Below, one piece after another: positions 10,975 to 22,167 of a DNA stretch of 64,000 nt (the stretch's first letter is position 1; every line of letters starts with the position of its first letter). Source of the stretch: Adenanthera pavonina (Eukaryota > Streptophyta > Magnoliopsida > Fabales > Fabaceae); the NCBI GenBank assembly GCA_026686845.1, contig JAIVEN010000010.1, positions 23,162,001 to 23,226,000 of the forward strand, in the 5' to 3' direction. Below the pieces are notes generated by a model. The model saw only the letters and a list, made by a program, of their open reading frames with translations, was not told the origin of the DNA and did not search any database. The position numbers and the translations under genes are program-made.

Positions 10975-11252
10975 CTCGGTGCAAACCCCTACAACTTCTT
11001 CAACTGATTCCCCATACATATCTTTCTTTGAAAGCTTCTTCAAAAGATGGTTTCTGAACTTTTCTGTCTCCTGAGAGCAACGAAAAGAGGGGAGTGAAAC
11101 AACTTTTTTCACTAAATAGACATAGAGACCCAAAAAATAGAATAGACACTCACAGCATCAGCAAATTCAAGAATTGGATCAAGAAATTTATATTTGGCGG
11201 CTCTAGTAGAAGAGAAGGTATCGAAAATAGAGAATGAGCTGAACCAATGAAC
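10975..11252 (-). pseudogene. captured host-gene exons inside CACTA1
   Basis: Two exon-like blocks sit on the same strand as the transposase remnants. Block 1 (11154-11252) follows a TTTCTAG acceptor, reads through SSTRAAKYKFLDPILEFADA and ends at a GTGAGT donor. Block 2 (10975-11070) follows CTCTCAG, has 32 uninterrupted codons including KFRNHLLKKLSKKDMYGESV and EEVVGVCTE, and ends at another GTGAGT donor. The join is phase 0. The amphipathic, charged sequence looks like a conserved plant protein and unlike transposase. I do not recognise the gene and assign no function. Only a fragment is present. Confidence 0.6.
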
Positions 11253-11597
11253 CTAGAAATGAAGGTAAAAAAAATGAAGCACCCAAAATGAAAATGCAAA
11301 TGAAATGGAGAACGAGTACAACAAAACCCAAAATGAAAACGCAAAGCAAATGGAATCAAAATGAAATGGAAATGAAGTTACAGAGTAGGAAGGGAAGTGA
11401 ACCAGTTAACTATCGAGCAACACACGCGAATCGGAATGACAACGAGACGTAGGGTTACTTGAGGGAGCTTCGAGCTTTGAGTGTCAAATTTTAGAGGAGC
11501 ATTTGAGTAGTTGAGCCAAAAAAAAAAAGGGAACCCGAAAATGAAATCGCGCCTAATGTTATTGACCGCGGGAAAATGATGTTGATGGTTTTCTACG

Positions 11598-12790
11598 ACT
11601 GTTTTTCATAAAACAGCCGTAGAAAGCATAATTTTTTATTTAAAAAATAAAAAAATTAATTTAGGAAATAGTAAATAAATATATAATTTTAATTTATAAT
11701 ATTTCTAAAGCTATTTTATAAAAGACAACCATAAAAAGATTGACTAGTTACCTTTCTAAAAAATAAATAGATCATATGAAAATAAGAACATTCTTTTTAA
11801 TTGAAAAATTTTCAATAGCTGCTTTTATTAAAAATAACCACCAAAACCTTCAAATTTGTTAATTTAAAACAATAAAACATTCTTTTTTTATTTAAAAAAT
11901 AAAATAAATATACAGCATTTTCAATCTAAAACATCTTTTCTTTTAATTTAAAATAACCTTTAATTAAAAACCTTGACTTTATTTTATTTTTTAAAAATTA
12001 AAAAACTATTTTTATTTAAAAAAGAAAACAAACATTATCTTTTTTACCATTATTATTTAATAAATAACCACAAAATACTTCACTAATTATAACTATTTTT
12101 TAAAAAACCAATTAGAAAACTTGATTTTCATTTTTTAATTTAAAAATGTGTAATTGATCTTTCTATGGCTGTTTTTTGAAAAACAGCCCTAGAAAGGTAG
12201 CTTTCTATGGCTGTTTTTCAAAAAACAGCCGTAGAAAGCATAATTTTTTATTTAAAAAATAAAAATATTTTTTAATTTAGGAAATAGCAAAAAAATTATA
12301 ATTTTAATTTGCAATATTTCTATAGTTATTTTATAAAAGATAACCATAGAAAGCTTGATAAGTTACCTTCTTAAAAAATATATAGATCATATGAAAATAA
12401 GAACATTCTTTTTAATTGAAAAATTTTCAATAGCTGCTTTTATTAAAAATAACCAACAAAACCTTCAAATTTTTAAATTTAAAAAATAAAATATTCTTTT
12501 TTAATTTAAAAAAGAAAATAAATACACAACATTTTTAATCTAAAACATCTTTTTTTTAATTTAAAATAATTTTTAATTAAAAACCTTGACTTTATTTTAT
12601 TTTTAAAAAATGAAAATACTATTTTTATTTAAAATAAATATATATTATCTTTTTTACCATTATTATTTAACAAATAGTCACAAAATATTTCACTAATTAC
12701 AACTATTTTTTAAAAATTAGATAGAAAACTTAATTTTTTTAATCTTACAATGAGCAAATATTAATCTTTCTACCATTGTTTTATTGAAAA
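11598..12790. repeat. 612-bp tandem duplication in CACTA1 subterminal region
   Basis: Copy A (about 11598-12208) and copy B (about 12210-12790) both start with the GCTGTTTTTC...ACAGCCGTAGAAAGCATAA hairpin and run in parallel for almost 600 bases. The shared phrase AGAAAGCATAA lies at 11621 and 12233, a period of 612. The sequence is very AT-rich and noncoding. Confidence 0.85.
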
Positions 12791-12829
12791 ATAATCGTAG
12801 AAAGCTTGAGGTTTTTTTTTATTAAAATG

Positions 12830-13022
12830 AGACCTTTCTATGGCTGTTGTTGGAAAAACAGCCGTAAAAAGCTTCTATATACGTCTGTTTTTTAACAAAC
12901 AGTCGTAGAAAGCCTAAATATTATCTATTTATTTACAAAATTGCCACCACTCAACTTTTTATGTCTGTTTTTGTTTCAACAGACGTAAATAAAAGACGTA
13001 AAATGGTTATTTTGTAGTAGTG
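12830..13022. repeat. CACTA1 right subterminal and terminal repeats
   Basis: Further CTATGGCTG / CAGTCGTAG hairpin units (about 12838-12915) lead into the terminal inverted repeat (12989-13022). This mirrors the left end. Confidence 0.75.
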
Positions 13023-13457
13023 AATCCACTTTCAAGGATGATTGTGGGCACAATAGTTTTGAAAAGTGAACTTTCAACACCCATAACTATCCTTGAAAGT
13101 GGAATTTTTTTTGAAAAAAAATTGTTATTGTATATATATATATGTAACCTTATTAAATTTTTCGTACGAGCACTCAATTTTTCAAGCTATTATAGTTAAG
13201 CCACACTAAAATAAAAAAAATATATATAAAAATTATCTCTAAAACCTCCATTAATTTAGCAACTACTTTTGATATGTTGTGCTTGTAATCAAAAGAACCA
13301 AAATAGTTTACATATCACATTTAAGTGCAAGCCAGCCAAGTATCTGTCGAGAAGGCCACTAGAGGTAATCTCATTGATTTTACACAACAATTTTACAAAA
13401 AGTTCTATCCTCTTTCTATAGTCTTGTGTGCCACTATTGTATTAAGAAACAAAAACG

Positions 13458-13616
13458 CTAGATAAACAAACTAATTAAGCTTGTCATCAACTTTGTGATA
13501 CCTTGTAATATTCAACTTTAGTATTCTTGGACACAAAAAAAGGCTAAATAAACAAACTAATTAAGCTTGTCATCAACTTTGTGATACCTTGGAATATTCA
13601 ACTTTAGTATTCTTGG
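13458..13616. repeat. 73-bp direct duplication, 86-bp spacing
   Basis: Two near-identical copies (13458-13530 and 13544-13616) share AACAAACTAATTAAGCTTG and the following GTCATCAACTTTGTGATACC. They are separated by 13 bases. Only a few substitutions distinguish them, so the duplication is fairly recent. Confidence 0.85.
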
Positions 13617-14059
13617 AGAAGTGAGGAAATGTGTCTTTGGATCATAAAATTCAAACTATGGAGGCTGCAAGTAACAACAATTGAGATTAGTAAATATGCT
13701 AAATTTTTCCTAGTGCAAGAAAACTTGTCCTTGATGGCATTATTTTAACCAAAACCATTATCAAGTCGATCAGTATCTATGTTATCTTCATGATTTTGGC
13801 TTCTTGCAGCCACTAAAATCTTCGAATTTTGACTGATTCCCAAGTTTTGAAGCAACATACGATACTCTTCCTAGTCTATGAAAGGTTCTCATTTCTTTCA
13901 AAAATTAATTATGACTAACTTAATTGCATTTTTTACCATTATAATTACCCTATCATTTGCAAAACAACATAAAATGGCCAGGTAACAACATAATCACTCA
14001 AGGCAGACCTTCTAGGCATGAACCAAGACAAATAGCAATTTAAAGAATAGTTAAACCAA

Positions 14060-14680
14060 CTTGTTTTGTTAGGGCCAGATCAGCATTAAAGAAGGACTTT
14101 ATGGTTCCAATGTCTATCTTCCTAGTAGTCATTAAACAAATATGCCTGAGAAAGTCAATAGCATCATAAACATCAAGTGTCTTCAGTTATTCTAGAGGAA
14201 TCTTTTTTCTAGATCATTCAATGATTAAAAAAAAAGAATAAGAGAAATATAGGAATCCATGTTCTAGACCATTCTAAAGGAATCAGGTTAAATATCAGGC
14301 AGTCTTACCAATTAAAGATGGACTCCAACATTTCTTCAAGGAAGAATCACAGAACCTAAAAAATGTTCTGCCTCTAAGATGAATCTTCTTCAGTAAACAA
14401 ATCAATCCAGTAACCAGTGAAGACTAAAGAGTATTAAAATTTATTGTCGATTTGTGTAATGGGGTGCATGAATGCCATAATCAGCTTTTAATCACGGGTT
14501 TAGAATCCAATGTTTCGGGGTGGAACTTGTTTACCTCATGCACAAAGTTGAAAATGATGTCCTTGATGACCTTTAATAACAAAGGGGGAAGGGATGGGAA
14601 ATGCTTTTCACGAACCAGACTTAAATAAAACATACAAAATTGATCACAAAATACTTCTTGAAGAGGCATTATACCCATGA
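14060..14680 (-). pseudogene. possible decayed gene remnant
   Basis: On the minus strand, 14678-14481 reads 65 codons including REKHFPSLPPLLLKVIKDII. About 14200-14050 reads a protein-like stretch including DAIDFLRHICLMTTRKIDIG, with stops nearby and no clear splice sites linking the two. The composition looks like a real, hydrophobic-helical protein, but I recognise no family. It could be two exons of a dead host gene or chance. Confidence 0.3.
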
Positions 14681-14689
14681 CATTAGACC

Positions 14690-15099
14690 ATGTACTTGCA
14701 CCATATTTATTTTCACATTGTCACAACAATATCTATTACCCAAGAAACAACAATGAAAAGGCAAAACAGATGGATTATGAAGTTGGTCTCAAGGTTGTAG
14801 TTTTCTTGCTTAAAAATGAATAACTTTAACTAAGAAATAAAAACTCATTAATTTAGATATTAGCTGAAATAGAAATTTTAATGTGGCTTAGTGTCAATTG
14901 CATCCGTAATCAACTACATTTGTACTTTCCAAGAGAAAGATAACAACAATCTAGTCAAATGGCCAAAATAGAAATATTTCACACTGATATTATTTAATAG
15001 ATTTAGATACCCAAAAGAGGATGGTTCACTAACAAAGTAAAGTGCAAGACATGTATGCTTAAACATATAATGAACTTTGACACACACACACACACACAT
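14690..15099. other. no recognisable feature
   Basis: Noncoding-looking sequence ending in a short CA microsatellite (about 15080-15098). Nothing else is seen. Confidence 0.4.
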
Positions 15100-15790
15100 A
15101 ACTATTGTGGATCCCCATAATTATTTCTTGTATGATGATATTATGCTAGCATAAAGGTATATAGATGACATGTTAGCATGGCATATGCATTGTTACTAAT
15201 GATTATGCATGTTCAAGCATATGTTGGTTTGGGTGATGATATTGTTGAAATACCAAGAGGTATGTTAACCCACTAAATAGCACATGAGACCTTGTATTCA
15301 TGTGGTAAGGTGTATTATATCCCTGTCACTAAATTGTTGTGCTTTAGCTCATGAAAGACCCAGCTGGTTGTGGATTGGGATGTACCTTCTCTAAATCACG
15401 TACAATTTAAGTGCTCTAGAGAAAAGAGAGCCATAGTCCAACTACTAGTATAAGGGCCTTTGGCCAGGTCATGATTGGTGGGTACAGAGCTTAGTGGATT
15501 GCCTCATAATTGGCCTTTACCGATTGTTGGAAGGTGACCACTTGTTGGGCTAAACTTGTGATGGTAACTAAACAATGGCTATAGCCGTAATTGTTGTGGG
15601 ATCCATTACATATCATATGCATTGCATCATTTCATTTATACTTCTACATATACTAGTGTGCTTTGTTACTTTATACAATTTTGAATTACCCTTGGTTACT
15701 AGGACTTTGCCTCACCACCCCCCCTTGTGGCTAACAAATTCAAATGAAGGTTCTAGCACTAGCAAAAAGTAGGCCGAGGAGGCTTACCAC
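15100..15790 (+). repeat. decayed gypsy LTR fragment
   Basis: Near 15702-15775 the order GACTTTGCCTCACCACCCC ... GTTCTAGCACTAG parallels the 3' half of the Tekay-like LTR (4928-4990: GACATTGTCTCACACCCC ... GTTCTAGTACTAG). No ends are recognisable. It is weak but positionally consistent. Confidence 0.4.
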
Positions 15791-15869
15791 TCTCTTGGTG
15801 ATTTGCTGTGAGGAAGAGTGAAAATTTTCAATTTGCCACGAGTAACAAGTGACAAAGCCAAAGTTGTCT

Positions 15870-16102
15870 ACGTTTATGGAAAAGAATTTAATTTTCTATT
15901 ATAATTTAAAACCTTTCCAGAATGGTGGAATAAGCCACCATTCTGGAAAACTAAAATATAAAACAGTGATCTTTGCCACCATTCTAGAGAACTAGTTTTT
16001 AATGCTTTTATTTATAAAAATGTCACTGGTCATATATTTTAGAACAGACTTTTTAATGACAATTCTAAAACTCAGTCTTAGATAACCTTTTTTCTACTAG
16101 TG
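15870..16102. mobile_element. terminus of a lost CACTA element
   Basis: The stretch ends TTTTTTCTACTAGTG at 16102, which on the minus strand is a typical CACTA end (CACTAGTAGAAAAAA). The preceding 200 bases hold subterminal-style repeats of CCACCATTCT, including a hairpin at 15914-15949. I could not find the matching other end in the window. Confidence 0.55.
15914..15949. repeat. perfect 15-bp inverted repeat (hairpin)
   Basis: TTTCCAGAATGGTGG, a six-base loop AATAAG, then the exact complement. A third partial copy of the arm follows at about 15978-15992. It fits subterminal motifs of the adjacent CACTA end. Confidence 0.9.
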
Positions 16103-18430
16103 TTAGTTTTTACCTTATTTGAATACAAATAAACATAAAAGGATGATAAAAAATTTTGAAGATGTTTAAAATTAAAAAAAAAAGGTTCAATCTCCCATAT
16201 CTTTTATATATGTATTTATCTTGCATATGATATAATACATTTTATTTTGGGTTACTCAAATGAAAATGATTATGTATTTTCGGAATTGGCATACTAACAG
16301 TTGGTGCTATTATTGTTCCTAAATAGTTTGTAAGCTTTTTAATCTGTGAAAAATCGAAAAGCCCCATGAATGATTAATACTTATTCATAAAAATTCCTTA
16401 ATGATTTTGTATACAGAAAAATAAAAATAAAAATAAAAATTCCTTAATGGTGAGTGGCCCAAAAAGATCCAACCAATAACTAATAATTTTGTATTCAGAA
16501 AAATGTTATTATCATGCCTTCTTTGGACAAATCATTTGGTACTAAGATTTCATTGACTGAAAAGGTTAGCAAATGAAATGCAATTACAATTGATATGATA
16601 TAAACGATATGAATTAATATATGGTCTAAAGTTGAAAATATCATATGAAAAAAAGAATAAGAGCACCTAGTAGAAAGTTCATATTATGAGTAAATGATTC
16701 ATGTCCATGTTGTACTTTACAAGAGAAGTCTTGATCCGTACTAAAATAAATTTGACTCCATGGGATTAACTTTTCTACGACAACAATAAACAAATTGGTA
16801 ATATATTTATAATTTACATTGAATTTCATATGTAAAATAAAAGATAAATAAATTGAAATTTCATGACGATATTGAAATGACCTGAAAAAATTTTATATAA
16901 TACTTAATTTAATTAAATCCTAATGATAGAGATTCCAGCTAATTTTCCATATGGAATTATAGTTTTTCCCCACCAATACAAAATATAGTTATTGAAAACT
17001 ATATAAAAAATGATAATTTGATTAGTTAATGAGCCTACATATAAGATTTAGTGTTTTTTATTATCTATATAATAGTTTTATCATTGTGCATATAAGAAAG
17101 TAACTTGTGCATCCCTTGGGTTTTATACTAGTTAAGGTGATAATGACAGCTTTCATGCATGCAAGACATAATAAGTTTTAGAATGTAATCAAATTAGATA
17201 TGCTTTCCCATGCGCATATTAATTATGGAAAATCTAAAAAATGAATCATACAATTTATAAGTTACAGATTGTGCCATTTGATATCTTTTTTTTATTTTAT
17301 ACTATATGATTAGTTCAATAAATAACTAAATTATTTGTCCCTTGGGGGACATTTGATAAATTATTTAAACATTCAAAGTCCACTTTAACGCAATTTACTA
17401 GTTAGCTGCTATGATGAATTTCCTCCTCCTTCGTGGATCATCCATTCCCTTTGGGCTTTGTGGATTAAATAGTGGATTCATTGATATTTTGGGCTAAAAA
17501 CTATTGGGCTGCCATCGATATTATGTTTGAACAGAGCAGGTTCATCTCAGGCCCAAAGTAAAAGAGTGTTTATTGTTTTTAATCTGGAAGAAACGGAGGC
17601 CCTTTTTTTTTTTTACCAACGAAAGAAACAGAGGTTCAGCGATTGAATTTTGAGAGATTATTTTACCCTCTCTAACAATACAGTATAAACTTTGACATTT
17701 GATTAATTTATTGAAAACATTTAAAGTTATTAAAAATTTGAATATTTTATGTATTTTATTATTAAAAACATATTGACTATATATCATCATTATTTTACGT
17801 TTTAAAATAATTTTTTTTAAATTTATGTAAAAAGACTACTTTTAAATTTTATATCATTATTTAAAATTCACTGCCTACCAACCATTATTTTATATTATAA
17901 AATTAATTTAAACCATTATTAATAACAAATACTAGAAATAAAAAAAAATAAAAAAAAATTTATAGATAAATATATTTACTTTTTAAAAATTACATGTTGA
18001 TATTATCTTATGCTTCTCATAAAAAAAATACCCTGCGGATTTAAAATGCTAAGCAAGTATTGATTTATGTCAAATCAATTTTTTGTGAATTTAAAAAAAA
18101 TCAATGTTTCAGTCAACTTGATGTAATTTCTATTATCAACCAAACTGAAACTTTCATATTGAAGGAGACATTCACGGACTAAACTCTTCAAGTGTTATAA
18201 CCAAACTAAAATTTCATATTGAAGGATATATTCACGGACTAAACTCTAATCCTACATTTAGAGAAGGAATAGAGGGCGTTGATAGATTCATCAAATCATT
18301 TATCAATATTTTCCAAAAATAAATAAATACACAATTGCTTCAACATAAGTAAAAGTTGCACTGCTCAGAGGATAATATGGTTTTCAATTTATTACTCAAA
18401 TGACTGCATGATTACAAACAACAAGAACCA
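16103..18430. other. AT-rich intergenic DNA
   Basis: No gene, RNA or transposon end is recognised over this 2.3 kb. A short duplication (GAAGGAKAYATTCACGGACTAAACTC) occurs at about 18160 and 18222. Confidence 0.5.
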
Positions 18431-18677
18431 CAGCAAACCAAATAAGAATGGGTTTATTCTTTGCCTTCAATATCAGAGGGAAATAAAAACATCACACCAA
18501 ATTTGGACCCTCACCTCTGTTTTTACATTTTTCAGAAAGAGGAGTAAGTTCTCCAGCACAAGTGGCCACATCAATCTCAGAAGCCTCACCATGACTGATC
18601 CATAAAACTGCATGAACCAAAACAAGAGGTACAGAACATGCCAAAGTCACACCTAGATGAATCCCTGCTTCTATTAC

Positions 18678-19117
18678 TGTTGGGTTTCACCCTTGATGGG
18701 TAGAAATTAGAGCCCAAACATAAGGGTCCAAACCCAAAATAAAATAAAAAGTAATTTATTTAATATTAATTTAATATGAGAGGGAGGGAATGGTTAATGT
18801 TAACCGTTCCCACACAACACACACTAGGAGAAAAACAAGTGATCATGTGTGTGCGTGGAAAAAAGAGAATAGATCAGTTTTTGAAAAGCACTCTTCAATG
18901 GTGTAACGCTCTGTTCTCTGGGGTTGCTCTCTCTCTTCCTCTCTAAAAAAACTCTCTCGCTCTTCCTCTCAATTTTTCTTCTTGAGTGTAACTACGGTGA
19001 ACCAGTAAACAAAGTCCGAGTGATTTTGTTTTTACCGCCTAAAATTCTTTATTCTCTCTGTGTGGAAGAATACATTCTCGATCGGTATGTATATCTTTCC
19101 TATCTTTTATACTTTCA
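18678..19117 (+). repeat. 5' LTR of the copia element
   Basis: 440 bp, TGTTGGG...ACTTTCA. It contains a CT-rich stretch (about 18924-18985). The small open frame across the LTR edge reads only this CT-rich DNA and is not a gene. Confidence 0.95.
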
Positions 19118-19130
19118 TTGGTATCAGAAC
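19118..19130 (+). other. primer-binding site of the copia element
   Basis: TTGGTATCAGAAC begins directly after the LTR. It is the usual initiator-methionine tRNA complement with one change. Confidence 0.8.
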
Positions 19131-19589
19131 ATGAGTTTAGATTTAGGGAAAACCTATATCCGGTGCAAAATTTTTCACTTGAAAATTAGAAATTGTTTCT
19201 CTGAGTTTCATAATTTGCATACAGTATATTTTTCTTATGAGTTTTTTTTGGTATAATTTTGTATACTGTTTATACTCATAAGATATGCAAATAGGATATG
19301 GTATAGGAGATCTCAAATTTTTTAAAAAATTATACACGGTATAGTTTTTTGAGTTATGTAAAAATAATTCGTTCCTAGAAAATATATTCACCATCATGTA
19401 GAGAATAAAGATACGAATAAAAAGCTAGTAAAATTGAATTAAAATGAACACTGGATGCCAAAAAATGTTTCAGTCTGAGGAGGAAATTCAAAATATTAGG
19501 TTTATTAAAATCACAATTTTTTGGACAAAAGAAGGCTATCATCATGTAGAGGATGATGAGAGGAGAAAAATGACACTAACATTGCCTCA

Positions 19590-20165
19590 AACGGACGCCG
19601 GACGAAGGAGAAAATGGTGAAAAAGGGTGGCGGGTTTACGAGTCTGTACCGGGTCAGATTGACTCGGCAAGAGGTCAGGGATGACCTCAGCGGCGCGTCG
19701 TTTTAGCAAAACACCAAAACGACATGTCTTTTTACCTTAGAAAAAAAAATCAAAACTGATAATGGGCTACATATAAAAAAAAAACATTTTTTTGGGCCAC
19801 AGCAATCCAGCCTAACAAAAAAATTTTTTTTTTCATTTTGGGTCGACATCATTCAGCCCTATAGAAAAAAAAAATTAAATTAAAAAAAATTTTTTGGCCT
19901 AGACATTGGGCCCATAATTAAAAAAAAAGGTGGGGATTGTTGACGTGGTGCGTGGGGCCCATCAGCACGTGATTTGGCCATGTGGATGACACTGTCAGAA
20001 CGCCGGTGACACATGGAAGTTGTCTGGCCAGCGCGTGTGGCCGAAATTGCCGTATACGATGGCACATGGAGTTCACGAGCCGCCCTCGCGCGTGGACTTA
20101 GTTTTTTTCTTTTTTTTTTGTAGTTTGTACTTTCTTGGGGTGCGTGGGGGCACGTGTAGGGGTAT
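19590..20165 (+). other. GC-richer 5' leader block of the copia element
   Basis: Between the primer site and the first open frame lies a stretch with many CG dinucleotides (for example CGGACGCCGGACG, GCGGCGCGTCG, CACGTG), unlike the AT-rich rest of the element. It also contains poly-A/T runs. No long open frame is convincing. It may be leader or packaging sequence, or acquired DNA. Confidence 0.5.
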
Positions 20166-20348
20166 TTTTGGCCATGGTTTGCTTTTAAAAATTGCTAAAT
20201 TCGAGATCTTCAATTTGATATACTATTTACCAAGTTTTGAGATAATTTTGGATCTGTTTAAAGCTATTTTAGTACATTTTTTTTAATTTGAAACTTTTTT
20301 TTTCAAATTATTTTAATAATTCCTACTATTTTATTGAAGGAAAAAATA

Positions 20349-20867
20349 ATGAAGCAAGAGAATTCTGAAAGCACTGAAATAGTTGGATATGGTTCTCCAA
20401 GTTATGAGTATTTGGAAGAACTTATTCCAGAGGGTAAAATTTTTAATAAAGATCCTGATGAGGAGTTTCTAAAAGAAGAAGAAAATCCTGAGGAACTTTA
20501 AGATGTGTATACAGATCCAAATGAGCCAAAGGAAAAAGAAATAATTTTTGAAGAGCCTAAAATTGAAGATCAAGAAGTAGATCAACCCCTTACCCATTCT
20601 GTAGCACAACACATAGCAAAAATGGATACAACAAAAATAAAACATTTAAAAGACTTGTATCCAATTCTTGCAAAGTATTCACACTTTGTGGTGAATATGG
20701 AAGATACTGAGTTCTTCGCAAACGTCATTATTAAGTTAAGAGAAAATCTGAATACACAAAATAAGAAATATTCAGATTACACCTGTGTAGATGCGATTAA
20801 TAGAGCCATGAAAATAATGGATCGCATTCTTAAGAAGAAAATTATTAATTTCTGTTTTCCTGTTTAA
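20349..20867 (+). pseudogene. extra open reading frame upstream of gag
   Basis: From ATG 20349 the frame runs 172 codons to a TAA at 20865-20867 with one in-frame TAA at codon 51 (20499-20501). The first 80 residues are very acidic (many Glu, Asp, Pro). The second part, including HSVAQHIAKMDTTKIKHLKD and NRAMKIMDRILKKKI, is helix-like and basic at the end. There is no zinc knuckle and no similarity to gag, protease or envelope that I recognise. It lies about 1.2 kb after the 5' LTR and about 375 bases before gag, on the element's sense strand. Function unknown. It might be an accessory protein of this lineage or captured sequence. Confidence 0.55.
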
Positions 20868-21243
20868 TTTATGTATATTGTTTTATTATTATTTTTTTTG
20901 TACAATGACTATGTTCTTGTATGGATTTAATATTTTTAAATATATGCTTTATTTGAGTAGGAGCTCTTAAAATATGAGTTTTTTTTAAGTTAATTATTCT
21001 AGTACTTGTATTAAAATCTTAATAGAAAATAATAGTAACACTAGTATCAGTGTTATGGGAGATATACTTGTGGTCTCCTGATCATGGAACTAATAGAATT
21101 ATTATTGTTCTCATAAGAAATAATACAAGTATATGACATTGTATATAAAGTACTATGCTAATGTATATTTTATTAATATATTTTTTAGTTCAGCTCAATA
21201 ATAGAAATTCTTTATGTGGGATAGTCTAGTAACTGATTTGAGA

Positions 21244-22137
21244 ATGGCGACTAAGAGTATAATGGTTGAATTGAACAAGGAATATAAACTAAATAGGGAC
21301 AATTGGGACATCTGGCACCGAAAGGTTTCGTATATATTGGTAGAACAAGATGCTGTAGAACCACTGACCGTAGTTATGGCACAACCTGAAGCTGGCAATA
21401 CTGCCTAACATAGGAGAGACCAAGAGGTCTACATGGCCTGGAAAAGGAAGAACAACATAGCACGTATTGCTATGCTGGGCACTATGGCCAATGACCGAAT
21501 GTGTGAGTATGAGAAATATTCAACTACACAAGCCATGTGGACGACATTAAAAGATAAGTTTGGAGGTACTTCTACCACCAAACTAAGAAGGCTGACAATT
21601 AAGTTTGATACTTATAAGTTAAGGTCTAATACTCCTATGAAATAGCATCTATGAGAAATGGCCAACATGATCAGAGAACTAAAAGAAACTGGGCATGAAT
21701 TGTCTGATGAACAGCAAATCCAGGCCGTCATAAGTTCACTCTCTTCAAGTTGGGAATACGTGAAAGTCTACTTAACCCATAATGAGAATATAAACACTTT
21801 TAGTGATGTGGCGAAACACCTAGAGCTTGAACATGAACGTCTAGAGGCCTACAGAGCCTGTGGACAAGCCTATTTGACTGAAGAAGCACAAACTTCTAAC
21901 CCTAAGCCTAATTCTAAAAAGGGCAAGAAATATCAAAGAAAGGGTAAGAAGAATGGCCCGAAATTTAAAAAAGGAAATAAACCTTTCAAGAAAAGAGGGA
22001 AGAAAGGCGGAAAGAAGAAGAAGACTGACCTAAGTAAGGTTAAGTGCTATTCCTACCTGAAAATGGGTCATTTTGCAAGGGATTGCCCTGAGCAAAATGA
22101 ATGTGAAAACATATTAGTGAATTATGTTAATTCATGA
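21244..22137 (+). pseudogene. copia gag
   Basis: The nucleocapsid precursor starts MATKSIMVELNKEYKLNRDN, as is usual for copia gag of the UBN2 type. Stops interrupt it at 21406 (TAA), 21643 (TAG) and 21652 (TGA). The C-terminal part is very lysine-rich (about 21890-22030) and is followed by a CCHC-type knuckle (CYSYLKMGHFARDC) in which the second cysteine is tyrosine. The gag frame ends at 22135-22137. The following pol is in the +1 frame, and the switch falls at a run of eight T residues (22160-22167). A simple indel there explains the break better than programmed frameshifting. Confidence 0.88.
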
Positions 22138-22167
22138 ATGTCTTATGTTTCAAGTACTGTTTTTTTT

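Larger units (their letters stand above)
7787..13022 (-). mobile_element. CACTA (En/Spm) transposon, internally deleted (CACTA1)
   Basis: This is a complete 5,236-bp element. The left end begins CACTACTACAAAAAA and the right end is its complement (TTTTGTAGTAGTG). The imperfect terminal inverted repeats extend over about 34 bases. The flanking trinucleotide is AAT on both sides (7784-7786 and 13023-13025), the 3-bp target duplication expected for this superfamily. Subterminal zones carry many CTATGGCTG/CAGCCATAG units. Coding remnants all read on the minus strand: two captured-looking exons, the TNP2 amino terminus and the last Ulp1 exons. Most of the transposase is missing, so it could move only if another element supplied the enzyme. 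Confidence 0.93.

Noticed and set aside
15060..15099. Open frame over the CA microsatellite
   Set aside because: Repeat-derived; no supporting codon pattern.
18924..19256. Open frame across the 5' LTR edge, with a near copy in the 3' LTR (26654-26857)
   Set aside because: It lies in the CT-rich part of the LTRs, crosses the LTR/primer-site boundary, and its repetition in both LTRs simply reflects their identity.
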